Source of the DNA: Atopobiaceae bacterium
GTDB lineage: Bacteria; Actinomycetota; Coriobacteriia; Coriobacteriales; Atopobiaceae
Direction of reading: 5' to 3'
Assembly (NCBI GenBank): GCA_022483015.1
Contig: JAKVOB010000001.1
Coordinates: 2,212,003 to 2,276,002 of the forward strand
DNA length: 64,000 bases
The notes beneath the pieces are model-generated. The model saw only the letters and a program-made list of their open reading frames with translations. It did not search any database and had not been told where the DNA came from. Every line of letters begins with the position of its first letter. Position 1 is the stretch's first letter. Below are positions 18,258 to 27,732 of the stretch, one piece after another. The position numbers and the translations under genes were made by a program.

Positions 18258-18833
18258 ATGGACAAGCAGGACCTGGAACGCACGGACGAGGACGCCGCCA
18301 AGGACAGGGCCCAAGGGCGCCCAGGTTCCTCCGCCCACGACGCCGACGTGGTGCGCCTCCTCTCGAGGCAGCTCGACGAGAAGACCTGCAAGACCACGAT
18401 GACCTGCGCCGTCATCATGGTGGTATCCGTCCTCCTGCATGACGGTGACCATATCCGGCAAGCCCTCAACTGGGGCTACACCATCCCCATGTCACTCTGG
18501 GTGCTCAACCTCACGGTCTATGTGCTCCCCGTCGTCTCGATCTTCCTGGTACGCCTCCGACGCATGAGCGCCACCGCGGTCTGCGCCGTTGCCGGCATCT
18601 TCACCTCCGCCGCCTTCCTGATCCTGCACCTCTGCGGGTCGGCCACGGGCCTGTGGGGCGTCTGGAACTACTCCTACTTCGAGCTCATCAAGGGTGTCAC
18701 CTACCAAGGAACCTTCTATCAGGGCGTCGACTGGATCAGTTGGGTGGCGCTGTTCGAGGTCCCCGTGCTGTGCCTGCCCTCCTCATGGGTCGCCTGGAAG
18801 CGCTTCCTCGCCGTGAGGCGCGCCGATGCCTGA
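18258..18833 (+). CDS. membrane protein of unknown function
   Basis: The 191-aa protein has a charged N-terminal segment of about 45 residues and then four hydrophobic helices: TCAVIMVVSVLL, SLWVLNLTVYVLPVVSIFLV, TAVCAVAGIFTSAAFLIL and WISWVALFEVPVLCLP. No known family is recognised. It overlaps the P1B ATPase gene by 8 bp and sits directly downstream of the TetR operator, suggesting a role in the same metal or stress response. Confidence 0.8.
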   Translation: MDKQDLERTDEDAAKDRAQGRPGSSAHDADVVRLLSRQLDEKTCKTTMTCAVIMVVSVLLHDGDHIRQALNWGYTIPMSLWVLNLTVYVLPVVSIFLVRLRRMSATAVCAVAGIFTSAAFLILHLCGSATGLWGVWNYSYFELIKGVTYQGTFYQGVDWISWVALFEVPVLCLPSSWVAWKRFLAVRRADA

Positions 18834-20544
18834 TCGGCCCGAAGCCCCCGTCCGGACGCCCGACACGGGAGCCGCCGGGGCCTGCCCCTGCTGCTCGTCC
18901 ATCGACACCGACGCCTCCACGACCGATGCCCAGCAGCTCTACCTGCTTCGGAGGCTCGTGCTCGCCTGCCTGCTCACCATGCCGCTGGTCTGGAGCCCGC
19001 CGGCCATGGTCCAGCTCGTCCTCGCCGGTATCGTGCAGTTCGGGCCTGGCATGGTCTTCTACCGTGCCGCGGCATCCTCCGTCCGCGAGCATCAGGTGGG
19101 CATGGACCTGCTCGTGTCCATCTCGACCTCGGTCATCTATGCCTACAGCGTCGTGATCGCACTCACCCAGCACGAGGACGTGCAGCTCTACTTCCTCTCG
19201 GGCTGCGTGCTCGTCTGCCTCATCCTCTTCGGGCGTTACCTCGAGGTGGCGGCAAAGGGCGAGACGGGACGGTCGATCCGCGGCCTCATGCGCCTCCAGC
19301 CCCAGCAGGTCCGTCTCGAGCGGGACGGGGACATCCGCGAGGTCGACGCCTCGGAGGTGTCTCCGACCGACGTCGTGCTCGTGCGCGCCGGAGAGCGCGT
19401 GCCCATAGACGGCCGCATCGCGAGCGGCACCTGCCTCGTGGACGAGTCCATGATGACGGGAGAGAGCGACCCCGTGCTCCGGCACGAGGGGGACGAGCTG
19501 GTGGGCGGCACGCTCCTTCGCGACGGCCAGGTCCGCCTGACACCGACGCACGTGGGGTCCCCCTCCGTCCTCGAGCAGATCATCCAGGTCGTGGAACGTG
19601 CCCAGGAGACGAAGGCACCCGTTCAGGAGCTCGCTGACCGCATCGCCTCGCGTTTCGTCCCCATCGTGCTGGGCATCGTGGTCCTGGTGTTCCTCGCCTG
19701 GTGGTGCCTTGCGGACCCAGGCGACGTCGGGCATGCGACCGTGATCGCCTGCGGCGTGCTCGTGGTGGCATGCCCTTGTGCGCTGGGGCTGGCCACTCCC
19801 ACGAGCATCATGGTGGGCACCGGCAGGGCGGCCGAGCTCGGCGTGCTCTTTCGCGATGCCACCACCTTGGAGCAGGCCAGGTCGGCAGACGTCATCGTCT
19901 TCGACAAGACCGGGACGCTCACCTCGGGAGTGGTCGTGGCAGACGACGGGACGGCCGAGAAGGACGCAGGCCCTCGCCTCCCCCAGGTCACCAGCGACGT
20001 GGTCCGTCCCGCCGCTGCCCACGTGGTGAGCGAGCTCACCAAGGCCGGATGCGAGGTATGGCTCATGAGCGGCGATGTGGAGCGCCACGTCAAGGACATC
20101 GCACGAGAGACGGGGATCGACGAGGACCATGTGCTCTGGGGAATCTCCCCCCAGGAGAAGGCCCAGAACGTGGCCCGGCTCAAGGACGGCGGACGTACGG
20201 TGGCGATGGTGGGGGACGGCGTCAACGACGCGCCCGCGCTCGCCACGGCCGACATCGGCATCGCCATGGGAAGCGGGCATGACGTCGCCATCGAGAGCGC
20301 AGGGGTCGTGCTTCTCGGCGGCCGCCTCGAGGCCGTGCCGCTCGCGCTGCGCCTCTCCGATGACGTCTACCACAACGTGCGGCAGAACCTCGTCTGGGCC
20401 ATCGCCTACAACGCGGTCGCGATTCCGCTGGCCGCGACCGGGCTCATCAACCCCTCGATTGCGGCGGCAGCCATGTCAGCCTCCTCGATCGCCGTGCTCA
20501 TGCATTCGCTGGCACTACGTAAGGCAGAGGAAGGAACCATATGA
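18826..20544 (+). CDS. P1B-type metal ATPase lacking the nucleotide-binding domain
   Basis: The 572-aa protein has the copper-type P1B core: an ACPCCS motif near the N-terminus, several helices, MMTGES in the actuator domain, the transmembrane CPC (VACPCALGLATP), the phosphorylation site DKTGTLT (Asp360) and GDGVNDAPALA. The stretch from Asp360 to MSGD (Asp417) is only 57 residues, where CopA-type pumps have roughly 140-150. The nucleotide-binding domain, including the HP motif, is therefore missing. As written it should not bind ATP normally, so it is probably inactive or has a changed role. It overlaps the next gene by 4 nt. Confidence 0.85.
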   Translation: MPDRPEAPVRTPDTGAAGACPCCSSIDTDASTTDAQQLYLLRRLVLACLLTMPLVWSPPAMVQLVLAGIVQFGPGMVFYRAAASSVREHQVGMDLLVSISTSVIYAYSVVIALTQHEDVQLYFLSGCVLVCLILFGRYLEVAAKGETGRSIRGLMRLQPQQVRLERDGDIREVDASEVSPTDVVLVRAGERVPIDGRIASGTCLVDESMMTGESDPVLRHEGDELVGGTLLRDGQVRLTPTHVGSPSVLEQIIQVVERAQETKAPVQELADRIASRFVPIVLGIVVLVFLAWWCLADPGDVGHATVIACGVLVVACPCALGLATPTSIMVGTGRAAELGVLFRDATTLEQARSADVIVFDKTGTLTSGVVVADDGTAEKDAGPRLPQVTSDVVRPAAAHVVSELTKAGCEVWLMSGDVERHVKDIARETGIDEDHVLWGISPQEKAQNVARLKDGGRTVAMVGDGVNDAPALATADIGIAMGSGHDVAIESAGVVLLGGRLEAVPLALRLSDDVYHNVRQNLVWAIAYNAVAIPLAATGLINPSIAAAAMSASSIAVLMHSLALRKAEEGTI

Positions 20545-21597
20545 GCGACACGGACGACATGTCCCCCAAGAACCTCACGACCGAGACCTACGAGACGGGC
20601 GTGGAGGGCATGATCTGTCGGCAGTGCGAGGACGTCGTAGCCTCCGCCCTGCTCTTCAAGCGAGGCGTGGTATCGGCAGACGCGAGCTACTGGAAGGGTG
20701 TCGTGAGGGTGACCTATGACCCCGCACTCACCACCGTCACCTCAATAGAGGGCACGCTGGCGGACGCCGGCTACCCGGTCCGCACAGGGACGGGGACGCT
20801 CGGGCGTCATAAGCGACGTCGCGTCGATCGTGGCGACCATCGCGCTGTTCCTCGTCTTCAAGAACCTCCACCTGGCCGACGTCCCCAAGGCCGAACAGGG
20901 TGCGTCGATGGGGCTCCTCTTCGTGATCGGCCTCCTCACGAGCGTCCACTGCCTCACGATGTGCGGAGGCATCCTGCTCTCGCAGACCTGTGGCACCGAC
21001 CTGCTGCGTGCCCAGTCGCCACAGGGCACCGACGCCGGGAGGAACCCCGCCCCCACCCGTGCCCGGCCCCTCGTCTCGGCCCTCGCCTACAACGCGGGAC
21101 GGGTCGCGCTCTGTTGTGCGCTCGGAGCGGCGTTCGGCGGCCTGGGAACCGTGCTCACCTACACGAAGGACATGCGGAGCATGGTCCTCACGCTGGCTGG
21201 GGCGGCCGTCGTCCTCGTCGGCCTGCAGATGTGGGGCCTCTTCCCCTCCCTCAGGAGGCTCGAGGTCGTCCCGCGACGCCCCAAGGGGACGAACCTCCCG
21301 AGCCGGCATGGGAGGGTATGGAGATGGCCCGCTCTCGTCGGCGCGGCGACGGCCCTCATGCCCTGCGCTGCGTCCTACACGATGTGGCTCTTTGCCATGG
21401 GGACGGGCTCGGCTGCGTCAGGCGCCCTCTCGATGTTGGCATGGTCACTGGGCACGACCCCGCTCATGGTCGCGTTCGGCTGCGCGGGTGCGGCGGTTCC
21501 ACGGCGCTGGTCGAAGTGGATGCTCCGGGTAGGCGTGATACTCATGCTGGCCCTTGGCCTCAAGATGCTCTCGAACGGGATCGCGCTCATAGGCTGA
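20541..21597 (+). pseudogene. HMA domain - TauE/DsbD-like transporter, frameshifted
   Basis: Codons from the ATG at 20541 encode a heavy-metal-associated domain with MICRQC (Cys26, Cys29) up to about DAGYPVRTG. The next frame, open from upstream of 20800, continues GVISDVASIVATIALFLVFK and then a six-helix TauE/SafE- or DsbD-like transporter with HCLTMCGGI and LMPCAASYTMWLFAMG, ending at 21597. A +1 shift in the G-rich stretch at about 20785-20808 would join them into a protein of the usual HMA-transporter type. It is either a real frameshift mutation, a sequencing error or a programmed shift. The unshifted frame runs on without homology. Confidence 0.75.
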
Positions 21598-21626
21598 CCC
21601 TCGGCGCCGTCAGGCCGGATGCCTCC

Positions 21627-23855
21627 CTACGCGGCGACCTTCCGTACCACGACCGCGAGGCCGAGAAGCACGACCGCCCCAAGCGCGCACGGAGCCGCGG
21701 AGGTCCCCTCGTCGGCCGTGTACGGCGTGCCGACCTTGGTCACGGAACTCGCCTGCAGGACGGCACCCGTCGCGACTTCCGTCGTGGCCGCGCCGCCCGT
21801 ATCGGCCGTGCCCCCATGTACCACGGGGGTCACCGGTGTCGCTGGCGTGGTCGCGGCAGCGGCCGCCACCACGACCGTGTACTCCTTGCTCGCGCTGCCA
21901 CCGCCGTTGGTGGCCGCCACGGTGAAGGCGAACGTCCCCGCCTTCGTGGGCGTGCCCGTGATGCGGCCGGTCGTGCCGTCGAGCGTGAGGCCGTCAGGCA
22001 GCGCCCCTGCCGAGACGGACCAGGTGATGGGTGCCGTGCCGGTGGCCACGAGCGTCACGTCATAGGCCGTGCCCTGCGTCGCCCCCGCAAGCGACTCCGT
22101 GGTGATGGATGGCTTCTCGTCTGCGAGGGGATTGCCGAACACCTTGATGGGAAGGTTGTCATATGAGGCAGCATAGCCCGCGGTCTTCTTGAAGCTGTCG
22201 ATCACATCCGTGTAGTCGACCCATTGGCCGTTCTGGCATACGTAGCTCTCACCCTTGTTGACGATGCCCCTTATGGCCGTGCCGGCCTCCTTGTAGAAGA
22301 GCTTGTGCGTGCCCTCATAGGTGACCGTCTCGACGACCGCATACCTCTGGCCCTTCTCGAGGGTGACGGACATCGGCAGGGGCTCACGATGGTACCCACC
22401 GTAGGTGTACGACTTGGTGAAGTCTGCGACACGTGTGCCATCGACAGGGTCGGCAGCGTCATCTCCCAGGAGGAATACCTGGTAGCGTACCGCGGAGCCG
22501 GGCGTGGTGGTCTCAGATGACACGGCCTCGAGGCTCGTACGCTCATCGGCCGTGAAGACGTTGGCCATGGACGTGGTGTCATCAGCGTCGAAGGAGCGGA
22601 TGTAGGACTCCATGAAGTCATACTCGTCGACCAAGGAATAGTCCTCGTCGGAGGCCTCCCCCTCGAGGGAGCTGACATCGTAGTCGAAGGACTCCGCGCC
22701 AGCGATGGACGTGTCGTAGTAGGAGAGATAGAAGTACCCGTCGTCGCCCCAGGTGGAGTAGTTGGGAGCCTCCTCCGTAGACGAGCCCCAGCTGTTCTTC
22801 ACGATCCAGGCGCCGTCGCCCGGAGGAGACATGCTGGCCCCATCAGAGGTCGTGCCCTGGGCGAAGTTCTCCTTGGGATAGTCGTCGTCCCAGCCGACGA
22901 CGCAGACGGCATGGTTTGCCAGGCTGCCCATATACCCGTAGCCCGCATATTTGACAGGATATGCATAGCTGGCCCACGTCTGCGTGTTCGTGACGTCGTC
23001 CCTCGCGTCGATTCCGGCGCAGTAGCCGATCTCCACGGCCCTCCCCTGCGAGAGCTCGTCCTTCATGGCATCGATGCCGGACTGGTTAAGCGTGACGGTG
23101 CCGGTCTGGGCGTCGACCGTTCCATAGGCGGACGGGAGGATACAGCTCTGCTCGAGCGGGATGGTCTGCGTGAAGCGCAGGCTCTGGTCCACGGACCAGT
23201 CACCATCCTTGGACCAGAACCATATGCCACCGCCCTTGCTCGTGTCCTTGGTACTCCCCACTCCCTTGTATGGGGCCACACTCTCGAGCACGGGACCCGC
23301 CCCTGAGGCGTAGACGGACGAAGCAACGGACGCACCGCCACCCCCATCCAGCACCCAATCGCCCTTCTCCGCGTTGGAGAGGCTGTCGAAGTCGTCGGGG
23401 AGAATCCAGCCCTCGCCGTCCTGGTCCGAGCCAATCTGGAGGGGCGTGTGGGACATCCAGGCAAGATGGAGCTCGGAGAGGTCAAGGTCGAGGTCTGTGC
23501 TGGAGACCCCCATCTCGTTGAGGATGCTCTCCTCGGAGGCCGCAGTGGCCCCGAAGGCCCAGCAGGTGCCCCAGGGATTCTGGAGCTTGACGGAGGTGAC
23601 GTAGCTCGTGCCGCCCGCATACTCTCCGGCGCCCGTCCTGGTGCCGCCCACATGACGCAGGTCGAACCACGAGGGGTAGCTGCTCTGGACGGAGAGCTCA
23701 GCCTCCGTGGAGCCCTCGGGATAGTCGTACGAGTCGTTTGGCGGAATCGAGGAGGTGCCCTCGGCATACGAGGCCACAGGCAGCAGCGCTGCCGAGAGAC
23801 ACACGCCGACGACGACCGCCACGAGACCCTTGGTCTTGAACCCGTGTCTGGCCAT
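21627..23855 (-). CDS. secreted papain-like (C1) cysteine protease with lectin-like and Ig-like domains
   Basis: The 742-aa protein has a signal peptide (to about residue 32, SYAEG). Its C1A peptidase domain is in normal order: Cys98 in NPWGTCWAFGATAA, DLSELHLAW near 120, His315 in NHAVCVVGWDDD and Asn354 in KNSWG. A lectin-like region follows to about residue 520, then a putative-Ig domain (ITWSVSAGALPDGL), an Ala/Thr-rich linker and a C-terminal hydrophobic helix with basic tail. It is probably a surface-anchored protease for host or microbial proteins. GGGGAGGGG precedes the ATG at 23855. Compare the permuted relative at 57969. Confidence 0.92.
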   Translation of the reverse strand: MARHGFKTKGLVAVVVGVCLSAALLPVASYAEGTSSIPPNDSYDYPEGSTEAELSVQSSYPSWFDLRHVGGTRTGAGEYAGGTSYVTSVKLQNPWGTCWAFGATAASEESILNEMGVSSTDLDLDLSELHLAWMSHTPLQIGSDQDGEGWILPDDFDSLSNAEKGDWVLDGGGGASVASSVYASGAGPVLESVAPYKGVGSTKDTSKGGGIWFWSKDGDWSVDQSLRFTQTIPLEQSCILPSAYGTVDAQTGTVTLNQSGIDAMKDELSQGRAVEIGYCAGIDARDDVTNTQTWASYAYPVKYAGYGYMGSLANHAVCVVGWDDDYPKENFAQGTTSDGASMSPPGDGAWIVKNSWGSSTEEAPNYSTWGDDGYFYLSYYDTSIAGAESFDYDVSSLEGEASDEDYSLVDEYDFMESYIRSFDADDTTSMANVFTADERTSLEAVSSETTTPGSAVRYQVFLLGDDAADPVDGTRVADFTKSYTYGGYHREPLPMSVTLEKGQRYAVVETVTYEGTHKLFYKEAGTAIRGIVNKGESYVCQNGQWVDYTDVIDSFKKTAGYAASYDNLPIKVFGNPLADEKPSITTESLAGATQGTAYDVTLVATGTAPITWSVSAGALPDGLTLDGTTGRITGTPTKAGTFAFTVAATNGGGSASKEYTVVVAAAAATTPATPVTPVVHGGTADTGGAATTEVATGAVLQASSVTKVGTPYTADEGTSAAPCALGAVVLLGLAVVVRKVAA

Positions 23856-23993
23856 GGAGACCCCTCCCCTGCCGTTCGGTTGGGACGAGGATACCTGAAG
23901 CGAACCCAAGCACCGGCGGCGCATCGGTCAGCGGCAGGAAGAGGGGATGAGGGGGAAGCCCAGGCCGGCCCATATGCCGAGCCGCTCCTTCCC

Positions 23994-24022
23994 TACCGCG
24001 CGTCGACCACGAAGACCGTCAC
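23994..24022. repeat. 29-bp direct repeat, left copy (duplicated HIRAN gene end)
   Basis: This sequence is identical over 29 bp to 25182-25210, which is the 3' end of the HIRAN gene. It begins TACCGCGCGTCGACCACG. It sits 14 bp from the end of the RhuM pseudogene, so the two copies bracket that gene like attachment sites. Confidence 0.85.
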
Positions 24023-24036
24023 GTGACCTATATCGC

Positions 24037-25041
24037 TTACTCCCTACGCTTGGAAAGAACCTTCTCGGCCTCATTGAGCGAGTCAAGATATGACCGCTCG
24101 ACAGGGGAGACCTCCTGCACCTGATAGCGACGGTACTCCCGCTCGGCCTTGGTCATGGCCTGCTCGTGACTCACCGTTCCCGCACCCTCGAGCACATCTG
24201 CGCCTACGGTACGAATCGTATTGTCGAGCTGCTCGACATAGTCAGCCATGTAAGTGGGCAGATGACTCTGGGCACGGAACTCAGCCAGGTCGAAGAACGC
24301 TGACACGAGGTTATTCAAACGCTTGAGCTCGTCTTCCTCGAGATAGTTCTTGGCTACTCGTGTATCAGCCAAGGTCACCTGTTTGCCGGCGAATGACGTG
24401 AGGCCCATAAGAGGTCTCTCGGCATCGGCACGCTCGAATATGACCTCGGCAGCAGTATGGCCATGAGCAGCAAAATGAAGCTTGTTCTGGACCAACTTGA
24501 AGAACTCTGTGGACTCTTGAGCCTTCGGGTCGTAATCGACCGCTGTGGCTTAGAGGTCCAGGACCTGCCGATAGAGCACCTTCTCGGAAGATCGGATATC
24601 ACGAATGCGGTCGAGGAGCTCGTGCCAGTAGGAACCACCACCGCTACCCTTAAGGCGCTCATCGTTCAAGGCGAACCCTTTGACCATATACTCTTTAAGG
24701 ACCGCTGTGGCCCACTGTCGAAAAGCCGTGGCACGCCTGGAGTTCACCCTATATCCCACGGATATCACAGCATCGAGGCTATACGCCGTCTTTGGACGCA
24801 TAGGAGTACCAGCGCTATTCATTTGCACTTTCTGCAAATTTCGGGTTGTGCTGGGCTCATCGAGTTCACCTTCATCGTAGATATGCATGAGATGCCGCGA
24901 TATCGTGCTCACTGACACACCAAAGAGGTCAGCCATCTGAGCCTGAGTGAGCCAGACGGTCTCGCCCAAGAGGGATACCTCGATCTTGGTAGTGCCATCA
25001 GCAGCCTCGTACATGACTATCTCGCCAGATTCGTCCATCAT
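24037..25041 (-). pseudogene. RhuM family protein, interrupted by one stop codon
   Basis: The first 163 codons encode a RhuM-type start: KIEVSLLGETVWLTQAQMAD, an HTH-like DLFGVSVSTISRHL, YSLDAVISVGYRVNS and RQWATAVLKEY. A TAA at 24550-24552 (codon 164) then interrupts the same frame, which continues as ATAVDYDPKA and the family's C-terminal half with VQNKLHFAAHGHTAAEVIFE and MGLTSF to 24037. Relatives have a tyrosine at the stop position (LYAT), so one base change explains it. RhuM proteins occur in pathogenicity islands; function unclear. The gene lies between two 29-bp direct repeats. GGGAGGGAC precedes the ATG at 25041. Confidence 0.85.
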
Positions 25042-25180
25042 GTCCCTCCCCCGCCGATATCCGCAGCGAATCAGTGCCGTATAAGGCATTCCCGCCATTC
25101 CAAGGAAACGATAGCAGGCTCAGGCTCACGACCTGCCGGGGCACCACCGAAACATGCCGGGCGCCGTCAAGCGTAGCCCC

Positions 25181-25507
25181 TTACCGCGCGTCGACCACGA
25201 AGACCGTCACACGGACCTGATGCTCGGGGTGCTCGGTAGGATCGACCTGGGCGACCTTTGCCGTGAAGGCGCTGCCATGCCCGAAGAAGAGCAGCTGCGC
25301 GATCGACGCGTTGCGGTCTGCCGGGACGTAGCCGATCTTGGTGGTGCCACGCATGACGGCGACGGCCTGCGGGTCGTACGGGTTGTCGGGCTCGGCCACG
25401 AGCGAGACGGACGTGCCGGGCTTGAGCTCGTCCGCCACCTCGAGCCCGTACCAGTGCGAGAACCCTGCCACATGAAAGCTCATGAACTCACGCGATGGCT
25501 CGTACAT
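25181..25507 (-). CDS. HIRAN domain protein
   Basis: The 108-aa product is essentially a single HIRAN domain: AGFSHWYGLEVADELKPG, LVAEPDNPYDPQAVAV and KIGYVPADRN. HIRAN domains recognise DNA ends in SNF2-type repair proteins; stand-alone bacterial copies are of unknown function. AAGGAGGA precedes the ATG at 25507. Its last 29 bp are duplicated at 23994-24022 beyond the RhuM gene. Confidence 0.88.
   Translation of the reverse strand: MYEPSREFMSFHVAGFSHWYGLEVADELKPGTSVSLVAEPDNPYDPQAVAVMRGTTKIGYVPADRNASIAQLLFFGHGSAFTAKVAQVDPTEHPEHQVRVTVFVVDAR
25182..25210. repeat. 29-bp direct repeat, right copy (HIRAN gene 3' end)
   Basis: Identical to 23994-24022 in the same orientation. It overlaps the final codons and stop of the HIRAN gene, as is typical when an element integrates into a gene's 3' end without destroying it. 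Confidence 0.85.
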
Positions 25508-25661
25508 GATGTCCTCCTTGGACGTGTCCCACCTTCGAGGACAGCGTACGGGAGGGGTGGGACATCAATGCACGACCCTCGCGCGCATTTCCCCAACTCA
25601 TCTCATCGATTTCCCCAACGCATGAGCATAGGAATCCCCAGGTGGCATCTCGCGACACCGG

Positions 25662-26387
25662 TCACTCATCCCAGTCGTACAGGGCCTTTCCCAGCTCGAT
25701 GACCTCCTGGTAGAGCACCGTATGCCGGTCATCGACATCCTCGTCGTAATGGAAGTGGCCGAAGTACCAACGGCGGTAGGTGAGACGGTCCTCGAGGTTG
25801 TCGAGGAACCCCGTGAGCTGATCATGGTCGATCTGGCCCTCGTCCGAGCGCAGCACCTGCCCGAGCATGCGGTCGGCACAGGTGTGCGTAAGCACGTAGT
25901 CAACCTTCCAATCCGCGTCGTCAAGGGAGGCCAGGGCACGGTCGTACTCGTACTCGTCTGGCAGCTCCTCGGCGAACCACGTCTCGCCAGGGACGCGCCA
26001 GGCCTTGTCCACGCTCGTGGCACCACCCATGACGAAGGCGGTCGTGCCGCCGAGCTGATAGGTCTCGCCGCGCATGAGATGGATGATGTGCGGCCAGTCC
26101 TCGTAGCACTGCACCCTGCCACCGAACAGGTCGTCCTCGGGAAGGTCCTCGAACGCGGGGTAGTACTCGTGGTTGCCGTCGACGAAGAGGGTGGTCCAGG
26201 GACGCGACTCGAGCCAGCCAAGGTCGTCCGAGTTGTCCGCGACCGAGTCCCACGGCAGGCCGAAGTCGCCGAGGATGATGACGTAGTCGTCGCGCGTGAG
26301 CCCATAGCCCTCGGGGAACACCTCCTCCTCGAGCTTGGACCTGTCGAGGCCTCCGTGGTAGTCACCAGTGACGAAGAAACGAGACAT
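25662..26387 (-). CDS. calcineurin-like metallophosphoesterase
   Basis: The 241-aa protein carries the dinuclear metallophosphoesterase motifs in order: FVTGDYHGG (GDxH), ILGDFG (GDxxD-like), VDGNHE (GNHE), LTHTCAD and FGHFHYDED (GHxH). The substrate is unknown. The ATG at 26387 follows AGGAGG at 5 nt; a GTG two codons upstream overlaps that ribosome site and is less likely. It appears to be a single-gene unit. Confidence 0.9.
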   Translation of the reverse strand: MSRFFVTGDYHGGLDRSKLEEEVFPEGYGLTRDDYVIILGDFGLPWDSVADNSDDLGWLESRPWTTLFVDGNHEYYPAFEDLPEDDLFGGRVQCYEDWPHIIHLMRGETYQLGGTTAFVMGGATSVDKAWRVPGETWFAEELPDEYEYDRALASLDDADWKVDYVLTHTCADRMLGQVLRSDEGQIDHDQLTGFLDNLEDRLTYRRWYFGHFHYDEDVDDRHTVLYQEVIELGKALYDWDE

Positions 26388-26430
26388 GGGCACCTCCTGG
26401 ACACATCAGGCTCGCAAACAGCTCCAGCCT

Positions 26431-27153
26431 TTACATCTCTGCCTCAGTATGGAGTTCCTCAAGAAGCCCCACGGTGATGATGCTGGATGGCAGAGCTACA
26501 ACAGCGACACCCATGAGAGACGAGATCATCGCGACAGTTCTACCGACCATCGTGGTGGGATAGATATCCCCATAGCCGACCGTAGTCAGGCTTATGACTG
26601 CCCAATAGATGGCATCAAAGAGCGTTCTGAACGTGTTGGGCTCGACGTTGAAGACGACAAGCGCAGAGATGAGAATGTAGGCCACCGCAAGACCAAGTAC
26701 AGCGAGAAGCGCCTGGCGCTTCCGTGACAGCACGTCTACGACGACGCGGAGGCTCTTTGAATAACGAATCAGCTTGAAAGCCCGCATCACACGCACAAGG
26801 CGCAGAAGCCTTGAGACCTTCCAGGCCGAACCGAGCAAGTTGAAGGCTGGCAGGATAGTCAGCAGGTCGACAATGGCCATAGGCGTAAACGGATAGAGGA
26901 AGAACGAACGCGCTCCCATATGAAGCCGTAGGTCTGATGTCATCCAGCGCAAGGCATAATCGACGATGAATATCGTGACCGTTCCGTATTCGATAATCGA
27001 GAACCCAAGATTGTCCTCTTTGAAGCATAGGGGCAACATGCTTACCAGGATGATGATGGTCATCGCACGGCCGTAGAAGACTCCGACTTTGTCGTCCTCG
27101 TCATCGCTATGCAGAACCTGGTCAATCCGTGCCCTTGAGATCAAGCCGCTCAT
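26431..27153 (-). CDS. voltage-gated potassium channel family protein
   Basis: The 240-aa protein is a six-helix channel subunit. The voltage-sensor-like S4 helix has regularly spaced basic residues (KVSRLLRLVRVMRAFKLIR), and the pore has the selectivity filter TTVGYGD between S5 and S6. It should form a tetrameric K+ channel in the membrane; there is no cytoplasmic RCK domain. AAAGGACGG precedes the ATG at 27153; an upstream in-frame ATG at 27198 is less well supported. Confidence 0.9.
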   Translation of the reverse strand: MSGLISRARIDQVLHSDDEDDKVGVFYGRAMTIIILVSMLPLCFKEDNLGFSIIEYGTVTIFIVDYALRWMTSDLRLHMGARSFFLYPFTPMAIVDLLTILPAFNLLGSAWKVSRLLRLVRVMRAFKLIRYSKSLRVVVDVLSRKRQALLAVLGLAVAYILISALVVFNVEPNTFRTLFDAIYWAVISLTTVGYGDIYPTTMVGRTVAMISSLMGVAVVALPSSIITVGLLEELHTEAEM

Positions 27154-27403
27154 CCGTCCTTTTGATTGCCAGCAATTTCCACGCAATATGATAGGCACCC
27201 ATAAGATTGGCGGGCTTCATTAGTGGCTCCATCAGGTACTCCAAGCAACATGAATTATGGGAGCCATCCACAACGTGCTGATTGATGAGGTACGCTGCTC
27301 CTACCCCAGCCCGTTGAATCTCGAGAAGAACGCCTTGAGCCGACCTACCACACGCTCCTTCATGTCCTCGTAGGCATTGTCGGAGCTGCGAAGCAATCGC
27401 CCA
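27154..27403. other. intergenic region with a possible gene-end fragment
   Basis: The 250 bp between the channel gene and cas2 has no full gene. On the minus strand, codons ending at about 27305 read DMKERVVGRLKAFFSRFNGLG followed by a stop, overlapping the cas2 end in another frame. This looks like the tail of a truncated protein, but the parent is not recognised. Confidence 0.35.
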
Positions 27404-27724
27404 TCAGAAGGACATGGTCAACTGAGGTCCCAGCTCCTCATACTTCTGAGCTGGTCTTGTGTCAATGAGAATGGCCCTCTCTTCATACTGCTTCTCGGTT
27501 AACAGAAGCGCTGTTACTGCGCCCGTTGGAGGCAAGTTCGCCTTTAGCCTCTGGAGGTGAGACTGGGCTCGATCTCTCGAGGAGAGTACCCGCGAATAGA
27601 CGCTGAACTGTTCCATGTAATAGCCATCCTTGATAAGGAACTTCCTGAACTGGGCATAGGTCTTTCGTTCCGTCGAGTTGCCAGTCGGAAGGTCGAACAT
27701 CACAAGAAGCCTCATTGACCTCAT
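27404..27724 (-). CDS. cas2: CRISPR-associated endonuclease Cas2
   Basis: The 106-aa product has the Cas2 ferredoxin-like fold signature: MRLLVMFDLPTGNSTERKTY with the metal-binding Asp in the first strand, FLIKDGYYMEQFSVYSRV, and a C-terminal strand with LLTEKQYEERAILID. Cas2 dimers bridge Cas1 dimers in the spacer-integration complex. GGAGAGG precedes the ATG, and the gene starts 8 bp after the cas1 stop, so the two are co-transcribed. Confidence 0.96.
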   Translation of the reverse strand: MRSMRLLVMFDLPTGNSTERKTYAQFRKFLIKDGYYMEQFSVYSRVLSSRDRAQSHLQRLKANLPPTGAVTALLLTEKQYEERAILIDTRPAQKYEELGPQLTMSF

Positions 27725-27732
27725 GACCTCTC

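Noticed and set aside
21598..22166. Continuation of the HMA frame beyond the transporter
   Set aside because: After the frameshift point the original frame is non-homologous and Arg/Gly-rich, and it runs over the antisense C1 protease gene.
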